Source of the DNA: a virus
Length of the DNA: 36,082 nucleotides
IMG/VR virus record: IMGVR_UViG_3300025127_000113
Location: 1-36,082 of that record
Strand: one strand, 5' to 3'
Shown here one piece after another: positions 1 to 7,068 of this stretch (position 1 is the stretch's first letter; each line of letters opens with the position of its first letter). The position numbers were made by a program, and so were the translations under genes. The notes beneath the pieces are model-generated. The model saw only the letters and a list, made by a program, of their open reading frames with translations. It had not been told where the DNA came from and did not search any database.

Positions 1-33
1 ATGCTTGTAAGTAATTGAAATAATTAGACGAAT

Positions 34-91
34 AAAACCGTGACATTTCTTTGCACGATATGGAGATTAGTGTGCAATTTGTCACGGTTTT
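34..91. promoter_or_regulatory. Two-tier hairpin ahead of the first gene
   Basis: A perfect 12-base inverted repeat (AAAACCGTGACA at 34-45, TGTCACGGTTTT at 80-91) encloses a second perfect 6-base pair of arms (TTGCAC at 51-56, GTGCAA at 72-77). The apical loop is 57-71. The outer arm begins with A4 and ends with T4, so it could act as a terminator in either direction, or as a leader structure just upstream of the ribosome-binding site at 92-97. I see no convincing promoter in 1-33. The structure is directly visible; its role is inferred. Confidence 0.6.
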
Positions 92-102
92 GGAGAGGCA
101 CC

Positions 103-285
103 ATGAGTATAGAAAAAGACGCTGAGAAATATGTTTATGCTTTGCGCTCTGCTCCTAACGGATGGGGTCAACATATGATTGATGGAATGCAAAGTCATGA
201 GTGGTTGAGAATAATGTTTGACAACTATGGTCAAGATGATGTAAATGATTACCTAGAAGACAACTACTGGAGTAAAGAAAGATGA
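103..285 (+). CDS. Small hypothetical acidic protein (60 aa)
   Basis: I do not recognise a family. The 60-residue product is acidic, with Trp- and Tyr-rich stretches, and ends in a charged tail after DNYWSKER. An in-frame ATG at 40 exists, but it would run through the hairpin at 34-91. The ATG at 103 has a good ribosome-binding site (GGAGAGG at 92-98) and is preferred. Its stop overlaps the start of the next gene as ATGA, so the two are probably translationally coupled. It is the first of the run of small genes typical of phage early regions. No membrane segment or cysteine motif is seen, and no function can be assigned. Confidence 0.6.
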   Translation: MSIEKDAEKYVYALRSAPNGWGQHMIDGMQSHEWLRIMFDNYGQDDVNDYLEDNYWSKER

Positions 286-497
286 AAGAGTATACTGTGA
301 AAGTGTATCGCACTGTTCAACAGAGTGCAACTGTCACGATTGAAAGTGACAGAGAACTCAACGCTTCTGAATTAGAGTACATTCGTACAAAAGCAGAGGA
401 TGAGGCAGGTGAACTGTCTGATTACGATTGGAAGTATGAAGAAGTAGATGACAAGCTAGATATTGTTGTCTATGATGGTAATGAATACTATATATAA
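282..497 (+). CDS. Small hypothetical acidic protein (71 aa)
   Basis: The product is 71 residues. It starts with a beta-strand-like pattern (KEYTVKVYRTVQQSATVTIE) and continues into a strongly acidic second half with many Asp, Glu and Tyr. That pattern suggests a small folded alpha/beta protein, perhaps a host-takeover factor, but this is a guess. It overlaps the preceding gene by 4 bases (ATGA), which supports both starts. The next gene begins 12 bases after its stop. No domain or known family is recognised. Confidence 0.6.
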   Translation: MKEYTVKVYRTVQQSATVTIESDRELNASELEYIRTKAEDEAGELSDYDWKYEEVDDKLDIVVYDGNEYYI

Positions 498-509
498 AGG
501 ATACATGAG

Positions 510-1199
510 ATGACTACAACTACAGAACTGAATGATATTTTCCGTTGGTGTGATGACATAGGACAGTTCGCTATAGATCGTCCCATCAACGATACAAAGA
601 ACCACCAAGGTTCTTGCGTACACAAGACAGAGTTTTGCAAGGCTACTTGTTTCAATAATAAGTTATATAAACTCTATCCCAAGATGCATGACAGGGATGA
701 TAGGATTGAAAGTATCTGGCAAAGTCTTGATCCTCTTTCCATCAAACCTTTCCTTCAACGTAAGCGTAAGCAAACCAAACGGGTGCGCTTCATGACTAGA
801 GGTGAGGCGTTTGCCACTTGGTCAGATGTACTCAAGGTCAAGGCTATCCTAGAAGATAATCCAGATACTGAATGGTGGATACCTACCCGTGCATGGCGCG
901 ATCCAATCTTGAAAGTATTGATTGAAGAGATGATAATGCCATTGAAGAATGCGGCAGTTAATGCAAGCGTTGATCCATCCAATACAAAAGATGAATGGCA
1001 AATGCTACGCGAGGATGGATGGAGCATCATGTTTTATGGAGATGAAGACTTGACTAGAGTTCCAGACTCTGATATAAAAATGTTCCTGTGTCCTAAGACA
1101 CATAAGAAGATGAAAGGACATTGCGATATCTGCAAAGCTGGGTGCTTCAGTCCAGTGACAAGACAGTTACAGCAGTTCGTTCATCTGTCGCAACATTAG
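510..1199 (+). CDS. GP88-like cysteine-cluster protein
   Basis: The 229-residue product resembles the phage gene-product-88 (GP88) family of unknown biochemical role. Two cysteine clusters frame the protein: Cys36, Cys43 and Cys47 near the N terminus, and Cys194, Cys205, Cys208 and Cys212 at the C terminus. They look suited to binding a metal or an Fe-S cluster. Between them is an alternating strand/helix stretch with RFMTRGEAF near residue 93 and EWWIPTRAWRDPIL near 121, reminiscent of TIM-barrel-like proteins. The start follows AAAGGA at 497-502. An overlapping ATG at 504 is out of frame and closes at once. The family call comes from the pattern of cysteines and the central motif; metal binding is inference. 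Confidence 0.5.
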   Translation: MTTTTELNDIFRWCDDIGQFAIDRPINDTKNHQGSCVHKTEFCKATCFNNKLYKLYPKMHDRDDRIESIWQSLDPLSIKPFLQRKRKQTKRVRFMTRGEAFATWSDVLKVKAILEDNPDTEWWIPTRAWRDPILKVLIEEMIMPLKNAAVNASVDPSNTKDEWQMLREDGWSIMFYGDEDLTRVPDSDIKMFLCPKTHKKMKGHCDICKAGCFSPVTRQLQQFVHLSQH

Positions 1200-1208
1200 G
1201 AGTATGTA

Positions 1209-1457
1209 ATGAAAGATGAGGCAATCAAGCATGGGCATGTAAGCGTGCCTGTACTCAAGGCAATAAAAAATAATTGCATTGAGTGTAGTGGTGGGAGCTT
1301 TGCAGAAGTAAAGCTATGCACCGTTTACTCCTGCCACTTGTGGCCCTTCAGGATGGGAAAGAATCCTTGGCGTAAAGGAATGAGCCAGGAAGAAAAAGAT
1401 AAACGTAGTAAACGATTGAAAGAGGTAAGGAAATCATGGGCTACAGAACAGGACTAA
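1209..1457 (+). CDS. Small zinc-ribbon-like protein
   Basis: The 82-residue protein carries a compact four-cysteine motif: Cys23-x2-Cys26, then Cys37-x4-Cys42, followed by WPFRMGKNPW. The combination CxECSGGS, KLC and CHLWPFRMGKNP recurs in small phage proteins of unknown function and probably binds zinc. The C-terminal third is highly basic and helical, so nucleic-acid contact is plausible. AGGAG at 1198-1202 sits just upstream of the ATG. The 3' end overlaps the next small gene by 22 bases in another frame. The function is not established. Confidence 0.65.
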   Translation: MKDEAIKHGHVSVPVLKAIKNNCIECSGGSFAEVKLCTVYSCHLWPFRMGKNPWRKGMSQEEKDKRSKRLKEVRKSWATEQD

Positions 1458-1594
1458 TACCAGAATTGTTTTGTGATATCAATGACTTAATAGATCAAGT
1501 AAATGATCTTAAACCTACAGATTCTACCTTTGAGATTGCTAAATCTCTTTCTGATTTAAAGAGTAAAATCAGAGAAGAATTTGTAGGCTTCTAG
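1436..1594 (+). CDS. Small hypothetical protein (52 aa)
   Basis: A 52-codon frame starts with ATG at 1436, inside the end of the preceding gene, and ends with TAG at 1592-1594. It has a clear ribosome-binding site (AGGTAAGG about 5 bases before the ATG). The predicted product starts MGYRTGLIPELFCDINDL and is mostly helical, acidic and soluble. Although short, it fills the gap up to the next promoter exactly, which supports its being real. No family is recognised. Confidence 0.5.
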   Translation: MGYRTGLIPELFCDINDLIDQVNDLKPTDSTFEIAKSLSDLKSKIREEFVGF

Positions 1595-1595
1595 A

Positions 1596-1624
1596 TTGCA
1601 TACTTAGGTATAGTATGATATAAT
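1596..1624 (+). promoter_or_regulatory. Sigma70-type promoter P1
   Basis: TTGCAT at 1596-1601 and TATAAT at 1619-1624 are separated by 17 bases, the ideal spacing for host sigma70 RNA polymerase. The site lies between the stop at 1594 and the ATG at 1644, so it should start a transcript of the small-gene block 1644-2936. Confidence 0.7.
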
Positions 1625-1643
1625 ATATAGATTGGAGATTAGA

Positions 1644-1856
1644 ATGAGTAAGTTTAACTTCAAAGACCATGTACAAATTAGCCTATCTTCCGATACTGTT
1701 TGTGGAGAAGACTTGAACACTATCATCATGCGATACAGTAATACTATTTCAGTAACAGATGTATCAGTAAGAGAATGCAATAAGATACTAAACCATCAGA
1801 TGGAGGAATGGGAATATGAGTACAATCAATACCTCGATTCCTTTAAATATAACTAG
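1644..1856 (+). CDS. Small hypothetical protein (70 aa)
   Basis: The 70-residue product starts MSKFNFKDHVQISLSS and is unrecognised. A TTG twelve bases upstream is in frame, but the ATG at 1644 is preferred because GGAG at 1634-1637 is correctly spaced for it. The gene is the first after promoter P1. The last 41 bases overlap the start of the next gene in a different frame. The composition is acidic with aromatic residues near the C terminus; no membrane segment or metal motif is seen. Confidence 0.6.
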   Translation: MSKFNFKDHVQISLSSDTVCGEDLNTIIMRYSNTISVTDVSVRECNKILNHQMEEWEYEYNQYLDSFKYN

Positions 1857-2004
1857 GAAAGTAGAACGTATTTATAAATCAGGGATGCGTGATCCCTACT
1901 GGAAAGAACGTAGGCAACATCAAGTTATCCCTGATAAAAAGAAACAGGAAAGCAAAAGAAAGTGTAGAGGAAATGTTTATTATAGTTCAGGGAACGAAGG
2001 ATAA
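1816..2004 (+). CDS. Small highly basic protein (62 aa)
   Basis: The 62-residue product is rich in Lys and Arg, with a core near MRDPYWKERRQHQVIPDKKK. Short basic phage proteins with an R-x-P...K/R-x-R...VIPDKK arrangement are common next to early genes and may bind nucleic acid, but no function is known to me. It overlaps its upstream neighbour by 41 bases and its downstream neighbour by 32. A GGAATGGGAA stretch before the ATG serves as ribosome-binding site. Confidence is moderate because of the long overlaps. Confidence 0.5.
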   Translation: MSTINTSIPLNITRKVERIYKSGMRDPYWKERRQHQVIPDKKKQESKRKCRGNVYYSSGNEG

Positions 2005-2170
2005 TATACATAGATGTTTAGAGGAATTACATCCCTTACCTAATGCTTATGGTAACGCTGTTGAAACATTTAAAACTAAAGAAGACGCAGCTAAATTGCT
2101 TGAGCTATTATGGGATGTAGAAATTTCCGAATACGAAGAAAATAATATTCATGTATGGAGGCTTCACTAA
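1973..2170 (+). CDS. Small hypothetical protein (65 aa)
   Basis: The 65-residue product begins MFIIVQGTKDNIHRCLEE and has a beta-alpha-beta look: a first strand, a helix with LPNAYGNAVETF, and a C-terminal helix and strand ending in IHVWRLH. The frame is open from 1889, but ATG 1973 has a good AGAGGAA site directly upstream, and starting there reduces the overlap with the preceding gene. The stop overlaps the next short frame by one base (TAATG). No family is recognised. Confidence 0.55.
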   Translation: MFIIVQGTKDNIHRCLEELHPLPNAYGNAVETFKTKEDAAKLLELLWDVEISEYEENNIHVWRLH

Positions 2171-2244
2171 TGTATTATCCACCTAGTGATTTTATTGATG
2201 TGTTTATACTTATAGTAGAAGCTATAGTAGATGCTTTAATTTAG
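2170..2244 (+). CDS. Possible 24-residue hydrophobic peptide
   Basis: A 24-codon frame begins at the A of the preceding TAA (TAATG coupling). It encodes MYYPPSDF followed by a continuous hydrophobic run with a few acidic residues. It ends five bases before the strong AGGAGG site of the next gene. It could be a tiny membrane-associated peptide or chance; only the coupled start and the exact fit to the gap support it. Confidence 0.3.
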   Translation: MYYPPSDFIDVFILIVEAIVDALI

Positions 2245-2253
2245 GAGGTAAGT

Positions 2254-2463
2254 ATGAATTTATTAAATGTAATTGCTACTCTCGATAACATAAAAAGTAA
2301 GATGGATATTATTTATGAGAACACACAATCTAAAGATGTAAATGATAATTATATATCTAGTTTAAAAGATGAAACCTCTGAAAGTATAAGCACTTTAATA
2401 AACGATTTAAGATCAGTACACAAAGAAAGGGTAGGATTAGAGGTAAACGCATGGCGCATGTAA
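2254..2463 (+). CDS. Small helical hypothetical protein (69 aa)
   Basis: The 69-residue product is mostly helical and coiled-coil-like, with LLNVIATLDNIKSKMDIIYE at the start and STLINDLRSVHKERVGLE near the end. It has one of the strongest ribosome-binding sites in the region (TAGGAGGTAAGT just before the ATG). It overlaps the start of the SleB-like hydrolase by 13 bases, so the two are probably coupled. No family is recognised; a partner or regulator of the hydrolase is speculation. Confidence 0.6.
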   Translation: MNLLNVIATLDNIKSKMDIIYENTQSKDVNDNYISSLKDETSESISTLINDLRSVHKERVGLEVNAWRM

Positions 2464-2936
2464 AAATATTAATATTATTATCAATAATATTTATATTATG
2501 TTTATCTTCTACAGCATATGCAAAAGAAGAAACAAATAACTTTAAATGTTTGGTTGAAGCAATCTATCATGAAGCTAGGTCTGAACCTTTTATAGGACAG
2601 CTAGCAGTTGCAAATGTAATACTAGAGAGAGTTGCTTTACCTAACTTTCCTAATACTATATGTGGTGTTGTACATGCAGGGAAAAGATGGAAAGATAACA
2701 TAATAAAAAATCAATGTGCCTTTAGTTATTTCTGTGATGGTAAGAGAGAGTGGTATGATGTAGATAAAAAATCAGTTAGCGTTGCTTATGATGTTGCTTC
2801 TTTAGCTGTTAGAGGTGTGATGGTATATTCTACGTTAGGAGCTACGCATTACCATGCTAGTTATGTAGTTCCATTTTGGTCTAACCACTTGGAAAGATTA
2901 GAACAAATAGGGACTCACATTTTTTATATTGACTAG
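2451..2936 (+). CDS. Secreted SleB-like cell wall hydrolase
   Basis: The 161-residue protein fits the SleB/Hydrolase_2 family, which cleaves peptidoglycan glycan strands. Residues 1-24 form a signal peptide: short basic start, a long Leu/Ile core, and an AYA cleavage site. The family signature follows: EAIYHEARSEP at 36-46 with the conserved glutamates, QLAVANVILERV, the Cys in NTICGVVH, CAFSYFCDG, and the C-terminal ATHYHASYV...PFWS block. The predicted product therefore acts in the periplasm without needing a holin. It lies among early-type genes, far from the holin at 17705 and the M15 peptidase at 20974. It ends within promoter P2. The family call is strong; timing and role (lysis or entry) are inference. 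Confidence 0.85.
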   Translation: MAHVKILILLSIIFILCLSSTAYAKEETNNFKCLVEAIYHEARSEPFIGQLAVANVILERVALPNFPNTICGVVHAGKRWKDNIIKNQCAFSYFCDGKREWYDVDKKSVSVAYDVASLAVRGVMVYSTLGATHYHASYVVPFWSNHLERLEQIGTHIFYID

Positions 2937-2967
2937 TGCTTAAAAATATGATACTATTCGTTTGAAA
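2929..2967 (+). promoter_or_regulatory. Sigma70-type promoter P2 with shared start region
   Basis: TTGACT at 2929-2934 and TACTAT at 2952-2957 are 17 bases apart. The -10 box is followed by ATTCGTTTGAAA (2956-2967), which recurs identically at 7590-7601 after promoter P3. The -35 box lies inside the last codons of the hydrolase gene. The promoter should drive 2978 onward, including the replication genes. Confidence 0.7.
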
Positions 2968-2977
2968 CGAGGTTGAT

Positions 2978-3163
2978 ATGGGTAGAGTTAAAGATTTATT
3001 GTACACTGGAGTTTATGATATGAGTTATGAAGATGACTTATTAAGAGAGAATAATATACTAAGAAAAAATGTTAAAGATTTACAGGAACAATTACATAAA
3101 GCTCATCAGAGAATTAAACATCTTACTAATAATAAATGGTCTGAAGAGAAAGATATAAAATAA
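2978..3163 (+). CDS. Small coiled-coil protein (61 aa)
   Basis: The 61-residue product has YDMSYEDDLLRENNILRKN followed by a heptad-like Leu pattern (VKDLQEQLHKAHQRIKHL), a clear short coiled coil. Small proteins of this form are common ahead of phage replication genes, with no known function. It is the first gene after promoter P2, and ACGAGG sits 6 bases before the ATG. The next gene starts directly after its stop codon, which indicates one transcript. Dimerisation is likely from the heptads. Confidence 0.6.
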   Translation: MGRVKDLLYTGVYDMSYEDDLLRENNILRKNVKDLQEQLHKAHQRIKHLTNNKWSEEKDIK

Positions 3164-3400
3164 ATGGATGAAAATAAAAAACAGTGCCAGGTATTTGACT
3201 TTGTTTCTATCAAGCAAGCGATAGAAGAAAAGAAAAATGAATTTGAAAGTCAAGTCTCTGATGAAGAGTGGGAAGATTGTGTATATACTTTATTTATTTT
3301 CATGTCTGAAAATGGATATGACCCTCATAAACAATCAGAGATAATAGAATTTGTTAAAGATTATTTTCCTGATCTACCATACAATGATAACGAGGATTGA
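3164..3400 (+). CDS. Small acidic hypothetical protein (78 aa)
   Basis: The ATG follows the previous TAA with no gap. The 78-residue product is acidic and helical, with KQAIEEKKNEFESQVSDEEW in the first half and a YTLFIFMSENGYDP segment in the second. No conserved motif or family is recognised. The gene lies in the tight block 2978-5434, where spacing is 0-5 bases or overlapping, so it is very likely co-transcribed with the primase-helicase. Confidence 0.6.
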   Translation: MDENKKQCQVFDFVSIKQAIEEKKNEFESQVSDEEWEDCVYTLFIFMSENGYDPHKQSEIIEFVKDYFPDLPYNDNED

Positions 3401-3403
3401 CCA

Positions 3404-3592
3404 ATGACTAAAAATTTATGGGAGAAAGAAGAACGCCAAGTGTTTCGATCTCTCACTCGACAGTACAAACAAGAAGGTTATGATATCAAAGAAGCTAAGA
3501 AGTTAGCTAGAGAAGAAACAAATGAGATTATGTTAGACAAGAAAGAGTTTGCAGAAAACTTATATCAACAGGCGTTAGAAGACTTTGATTGA
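3404..3592 (+). CDS. Small charged helical protein (62 aa)
   Basis: The 62-residue product is nearly all charged helix (LWEKEERQVFRSLTRQYKQE and KEAKKLAREETNEIMLDKKE). No family is recognised. The start has CGAGG about 8 bases upstream, overlapping the end of the previous gene. The 3' end overlaps the next gene by 8 bases in another frame. It may be a small nucleic-acid or protein-binding factor; nothing more can be said from sequence. Confidence 0.6.
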   Translation: MTKNLWEKEERQVFRSLTRQYKQEGYDIKEAKKLAREETNEIMLDKKEFAENLYQQALEDFD

Positions 3593-3794
3593 TAATATTA
3601 TAGACAAGATAATTTTAGTTAGGGCATTAAACTATGATGCATCTTTTAAGTTTACTCGTAAGAAAGGAGGTATGCTATCTGTTTATAATTCTAACAAAGT
3701 TGTTTGGATATATCCGTATCCAAATGTACTATCACAATCTTATGTTAGAAAAGCTCTTACAGATTATTTTGGTAACTCTATTATTAGGAACTAG
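3585..3794 (+). CDS. Small hypothetical protein with TTG start (69 aa)
   Basis: The 69-residue product (MIDNIIDKIILVRALNYDA...) is basic with a beta-rich middle containing GGMLSVYNSNKVVWIYPYP. The only reasonable start is TTG at 3585, inside the end of the preceding gene, which suggests translational coupling rather than a strong independent site. The stop lies two bases before the primase-helicase ATG, and its last codons carry that gene's AGGA site. No family is recognised. Confidence 0.5.
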   Translation: MIDNIIDKIILVRALNYDASFKFTRKKGGMLSVYNSNKVVWIYPYPNVLSQSYVRKALTDYFGNSIIRN

Positions 3795-3796
3795 AT

Positions 3797-5434
3797 ATGT
3801 CTGGTAAATGGTTAGAAAGAGGAGAGTGTCCTGAGTGTGGATCAAGCGATGCTAACGTAAGACACTCTGATGGATACTCACATTGTTTTTCTTGTAACAC
3901 ACACTTTCATGGAGAGGATGGACAAGTGGTCGTGCCAATGCAAAATAAACGAGATGGTTTTTCAGTTGGAGAACTTAAAGGTATTGATGATCGTAAGATC
4001 AGCGCAGCTACGTGCAAGACATATAATACTTATGTTAAAACTAAAGGTGGTACGGTTACTCATCATATCTATCAGTACTTTAATTCACAAGGAGACTTTG
4101 TAGGTAATAAGGTTAAACAAGTAGAAGGTAAGAAGTTCTGGTCTGAAGGTGACATGCAAAGCGCAGGTCTGTTTGGTCAAAACTTATTTGGTAAAGGTGG
4201 TGGTAAGTATATCACTGTCTGTGAAGGTGAGCTTGATGCTATGTCTGCTTATGAGTTGCTTGGTTCTAAGTGGCCTGCTGTATCAATTAAAACTGGAGCG
4301 CAGTCTGCCTTGAAGGATTGCAAGCAAGCCTTTGAATATCTAAATAGCTTTGATAATATTGTTCTATGTTTTGATTCTGATAAGCCTGGACGAGAAGCAG
4401 CACAGAAGGTAGCTCAACTATTTGAGCCTAATAAATGCCGTATCATTAGTCTTGAGTACAAGGATGCTAATGAATACATCAAGATGAATAAGCGTAAGAA
4501 GTTTACAGAAGAATGGTGGAATGCTGAACCCTTTACGCCAGCAGGTATCATTAATCTTAATACTTTAAAAGATTCTCTGTATGATGAAGCTCACTTTGAG
4601 ACTTGCCTGTATCCTTGGTCAGGTCTTAATGAGAAGACTTATGGTATGCGGACAGGAGAGCTAGTAACATTTACTAGTGGTGCGGGCATGGGTAAGTCTA
4701 GTATTATCAGGGAGCTTATGCATCATCTGTTAAAAAATACAGAAGATAATATTGGTGTTCTTGCTATGGAAGAAAGCATTCGTACTACAGCATTTAACAT
4801 CATGGCTGTTGAAGCTAATGCTCGATTGTATATCAAGGAGATCAGAGATCAGTTTGATCGTAAGGACTTGTTGAAGTTTCAAGAGGACACCATTGGTACT
4901 GGTAGGTTCTTTGCCTTTGATCACTTTGGTTCTATAGGTAATGATGAGATACTAAATCGTGTCAGGTTTATGGCTAAAGCTCTTGAGTGTAAGTGGGTTG
5001 TGCTTGATCACCTATCAATCTTAGTATCTGGTCAAGAAGATTTTGGTGATGAGCGTAAGTCTATTGATATCTTGATGACTAAGTTACGTAGCTTAGTTGA
5101 AGAAACAGGATGTGGCTTGCTGCTTGTATCTCATCTGCGTAGGCCATCAGGTGACGTAGGTCATGAGAACGGTAAAGAAATTACCTTGTCACACCTGCGT
5201 GGAAGTGCTAGTATTGCACATCTGAGTGATAGTGTTATTGGTCTAGAGAGAAATCAACAAGCGACTGATGAGGTTGAAGCTAATACAACTATTATTCGTA
5301 TCTTAAAGAACAGATACACGGGTGATACTGGTGTTGCTACGTATCTACATTATGATAAAGAGACAGGTCGCATGGCACAAATAGATAACCCATTTGATGC
5401 GGGTCTAGAAGTAGATGAGGAGATACCTTTTTAA
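3797..5434 (+). CDS. Replicative DNA primase-helicase (T7 gp4-like)
   Basis: This bifunctional enzyme (545 aa, near the T7 gp4 length of 566) makes RNA primers and unwinds DNA at the fork. A zinc-binding domain comes first (Cys11, Cys14, Cys30, Cys33), then a Toprim-type primase core (CEGELDAMSAYE with Glu143; CFDSDKPG with Asp193 and Asp195). A RecA-like hexameric helicase follows, with Walker A SGAGMGKSS at 293-301, Walker B WVVLDH ending near 405, and SHLRRP at 445-450. The C terminus is acidic and ends in Phe (VDEEIPF), as in T7 proteins that dock on the polymerase. The stop overlaps the polymerase start as TAATG. All key residues are intact, so it is predicted to be active. Confidence 0.95.
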   Translation: MSGKWLERGECPECGSSDANVRHSDGYSHCFSCNTHFHGEDGQVVVPMQNKRDGFSVGELKGIDDRKISAATCKTYNTYVKTKGGTVTHHIYQYFNSQGDFVGNKVKQVEGKKFWSEGDMQSAGLFGQNLFGKGGGKYITVCEGELDAMSAYELLGSKWPAVSIKTGAQSALKDCKQAFEYLNSFDNIVLCFDSDKPGREAAQKVAQLFEPNKCRIISLEYKDANEYIKMNKRKKFTEEWWNAEPFTPAGIINLNTLKDSLYDEAHFETCLYPWSGLNEKTYGMRTGELVTFTSGAGMGKSSIIRELMHHLLKNTEDNIGVLAMEESIRTTAFNIMAVEANARLYIKEIRDQFDRKDLLKFQEDTIGTGRFFAFDHFGSIGNDEILNRVRFMAKALECKWVVLDHLSILVSGQEDFGDERKSIDILMTKLRSLVEETGCGLLLVSHLRRPSGDVGHENGKEITLSHLRGSASIAHLSDSVIGLERNQQATDEVEANTTIIRILKNRYTGDTGVATYLHYDKETGRMAQIDNPFDAGLEVDEEIPF

Positions 5435-7068
5435 TGCCTTACTGTGTAGTAGATATTGAAACTGATGGTTTAGATGCTACTAAATTACACTGTATTGTAG
5501 CTAAAGATATAGCAACAAAGGAGGTTTATACCTGGGCAGAAGATGAATGCAAAGAGTTTCCTACATGGTCTAGTAAGTATGATAAGCTAATCATGCACAA
5601 TGGAATTAACTTTGATGGATACTGGTTAAACAAGTTACTTAATATGAGTATACCATTGAATAAGATTGAAGATACTCTTATCATGTCACAGTTATACAAT
5701 CCAGTGCGAGAAGAAGGACATTCTCTTAAAGCATGGGGTGATAAGTTAGATATGCCTAAAGGTGATGTAGATAGTTTTGATTACTATTCTCCTGAGATGC
5801 TTGAGTATTGTAAACAAGATACAAACATCACTTATAAATTATATACTGTGTTATCAGAAGAAGGTAAAAGATTTTCTACTCAATCTAAACAATTAGAATA
5901 CAAGGTACGTGCAATAATTGATCAACAGGAACGTAATGGGTTTGCTTTTAACATACAGAAAGGTCAGACACTATTGGCTACCCTTGAAGATGAAGCAAAC
6001 GAATTGAGTGATAATGCACAAGAGATGATACCACCTACAAAGGTAGAGTTAAAAACAAAGACAAAGTACATACCTTTCAATATAGGTTCTCGCCAACAGA
6101 TAGGCACAGTGTTACAGGATCGTGGATGGGAACCTAAATTATATACTGAGAAAGGTAACATCATAGTTAATGATGAAGTTTTATCTAAGATTGACATGGA
6201 CGAGGCTAGAATGTTTAGTCGCTATCTTTTATTACAGAAGCGTATAGCCCAGATTCGATCTTGGATAGAGAAGTGTGGGGATGAAGGCAGAGTTCATGGA
6301 AAAGTAATGACTCTCAAAACAATCACAGGGAGAATGGCACATAACAATCCTAATATGGCACAAGTGCCAGCCTCCTACTCTCCCTATGGTGCTGAGTGTC
6401 GTGAGCTTTGGACCGTTAGTAATCCCCACACTCATAAGTTAGTAGGTACTGATGCTTCAGGACTTGAGCTACGTATCCTAGCCTCTTACATGAAAGATCA
6501 ATCTTTTATTGACGAGGTTGTTAATGGTGATGTACATACAGCTAACATGAAGATGGCTGGCTTGCAGGATCGATCTCAAGCTAAGACATTTATTTATGCT
6601 TTGATGTATGGAGCAGGACCAGCAAAGATTGGTGCAGTGGTAGGTGGCTCTGCAAAAGAGGGACAAGAACTTACTAATAGGTTCTTAAAAAACATGCCAC
6701 GCTTGCGTAACCTACGTAATCAAGTGACAGAAGCAGCAGAGTCTGGTTTAATTAAAGGGTTAGACGGTAGACTTTTACACATACGTAATTCGTTCTCTGC
6801 TTTGAATACCTTAATTCAAGGAGCAGGAGCAGTTGTATGTAAACAATGGCTTGTGCATATGATGTCTAATGTATATGCTCAAGGTCTTGATGTTAAACTA
6901 GTAGGGAGTATTCATGATGAATATCAGTTTGAAGTAGCTAACCAGGATGTTAAAAAGTTTACAGAGATTACCCAGTATGCTATGACTAAGACTACAAAAA
7001 CTTTAAACTTAAACTGTCCTTTGGATAGTGAACATAAGGTAGGAACTACATGGCTACAAACACACTAA
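5434..7068 (+). CDS. Family A DNA polymerase with 3'-5' exonuclease (T7 gp5-like)
   Basis: The 544-residue enzyme replicates phage DNA. The exonuclease domain covers about residues 1-150: Exo I DIETD (Asp7, Glu9), Exo II MHNGINFDGYW (Asp61), Exo III YCKQDT (Tyr125, Asp129). The polymerase domain has motif A GTDASGLELRILA (Asp340), motif B RSQAKTFIYALMYGAG (Arg380, Lys384, Tyr388) and motif C SIHDEYQFE (His494, Asp495, Glu496). Tyr388 occupies the position of E. coli Pol I Phe762 and T7 Tyr526. At 544 aa it is shorter than T7 gp5 (704 aa), mainly between the exonuclease and palm. It is translationally coupled to the primase-helicase and overlaps the next nuclease by 19 bases. Confidence 0.95.
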   Translation: MPYCVVDIETDGLDATKLHCIVAKDIATKEVYTWAEDECKEFPTWSSKYDKLIMHNGINFDGYWLNKLLNMSIPLNKIEDTLIMSQLYNPVREEGHSLKAWGDKLDMPKGDVDSFDYYSPEMLEYCKQDTNITYKLYTVLSEEGKRFSTQSKQLEYKVRAIIDQQERNGFAFNIQKGQTLLATLEDEANELSDNAQEMIPPTKVELKTKTKYIPFNIGSRQQIGTVLQDRGWEPKLYTEKGNIIVNDEVLSKIDMDEARMFSRYLLLQKRIAQIRSWIEKCGDEGRVHGKVMTLKTITGRMAHNNPNMAQVPASYSPYGAECRELWTVSNPHTHKLVGTDASGLELRILASYMKDQSFIDEVVNGDVHTANMKMAGLQDRSQAKTFIYALMYGAGPAKIGAVVGGSAKEGQELTNRFLKNMPRLRNLRNQVTEAAESGLIKGLDGRLLHIRNSFSALNTLIQGAGAVVCKQWLVHMMSNVYAQGLDVKLVGSIHDEYQFEVANQDVKKFTEITQYAMTKTTKTLNLNCPLDSEHKVGTTWLQTH

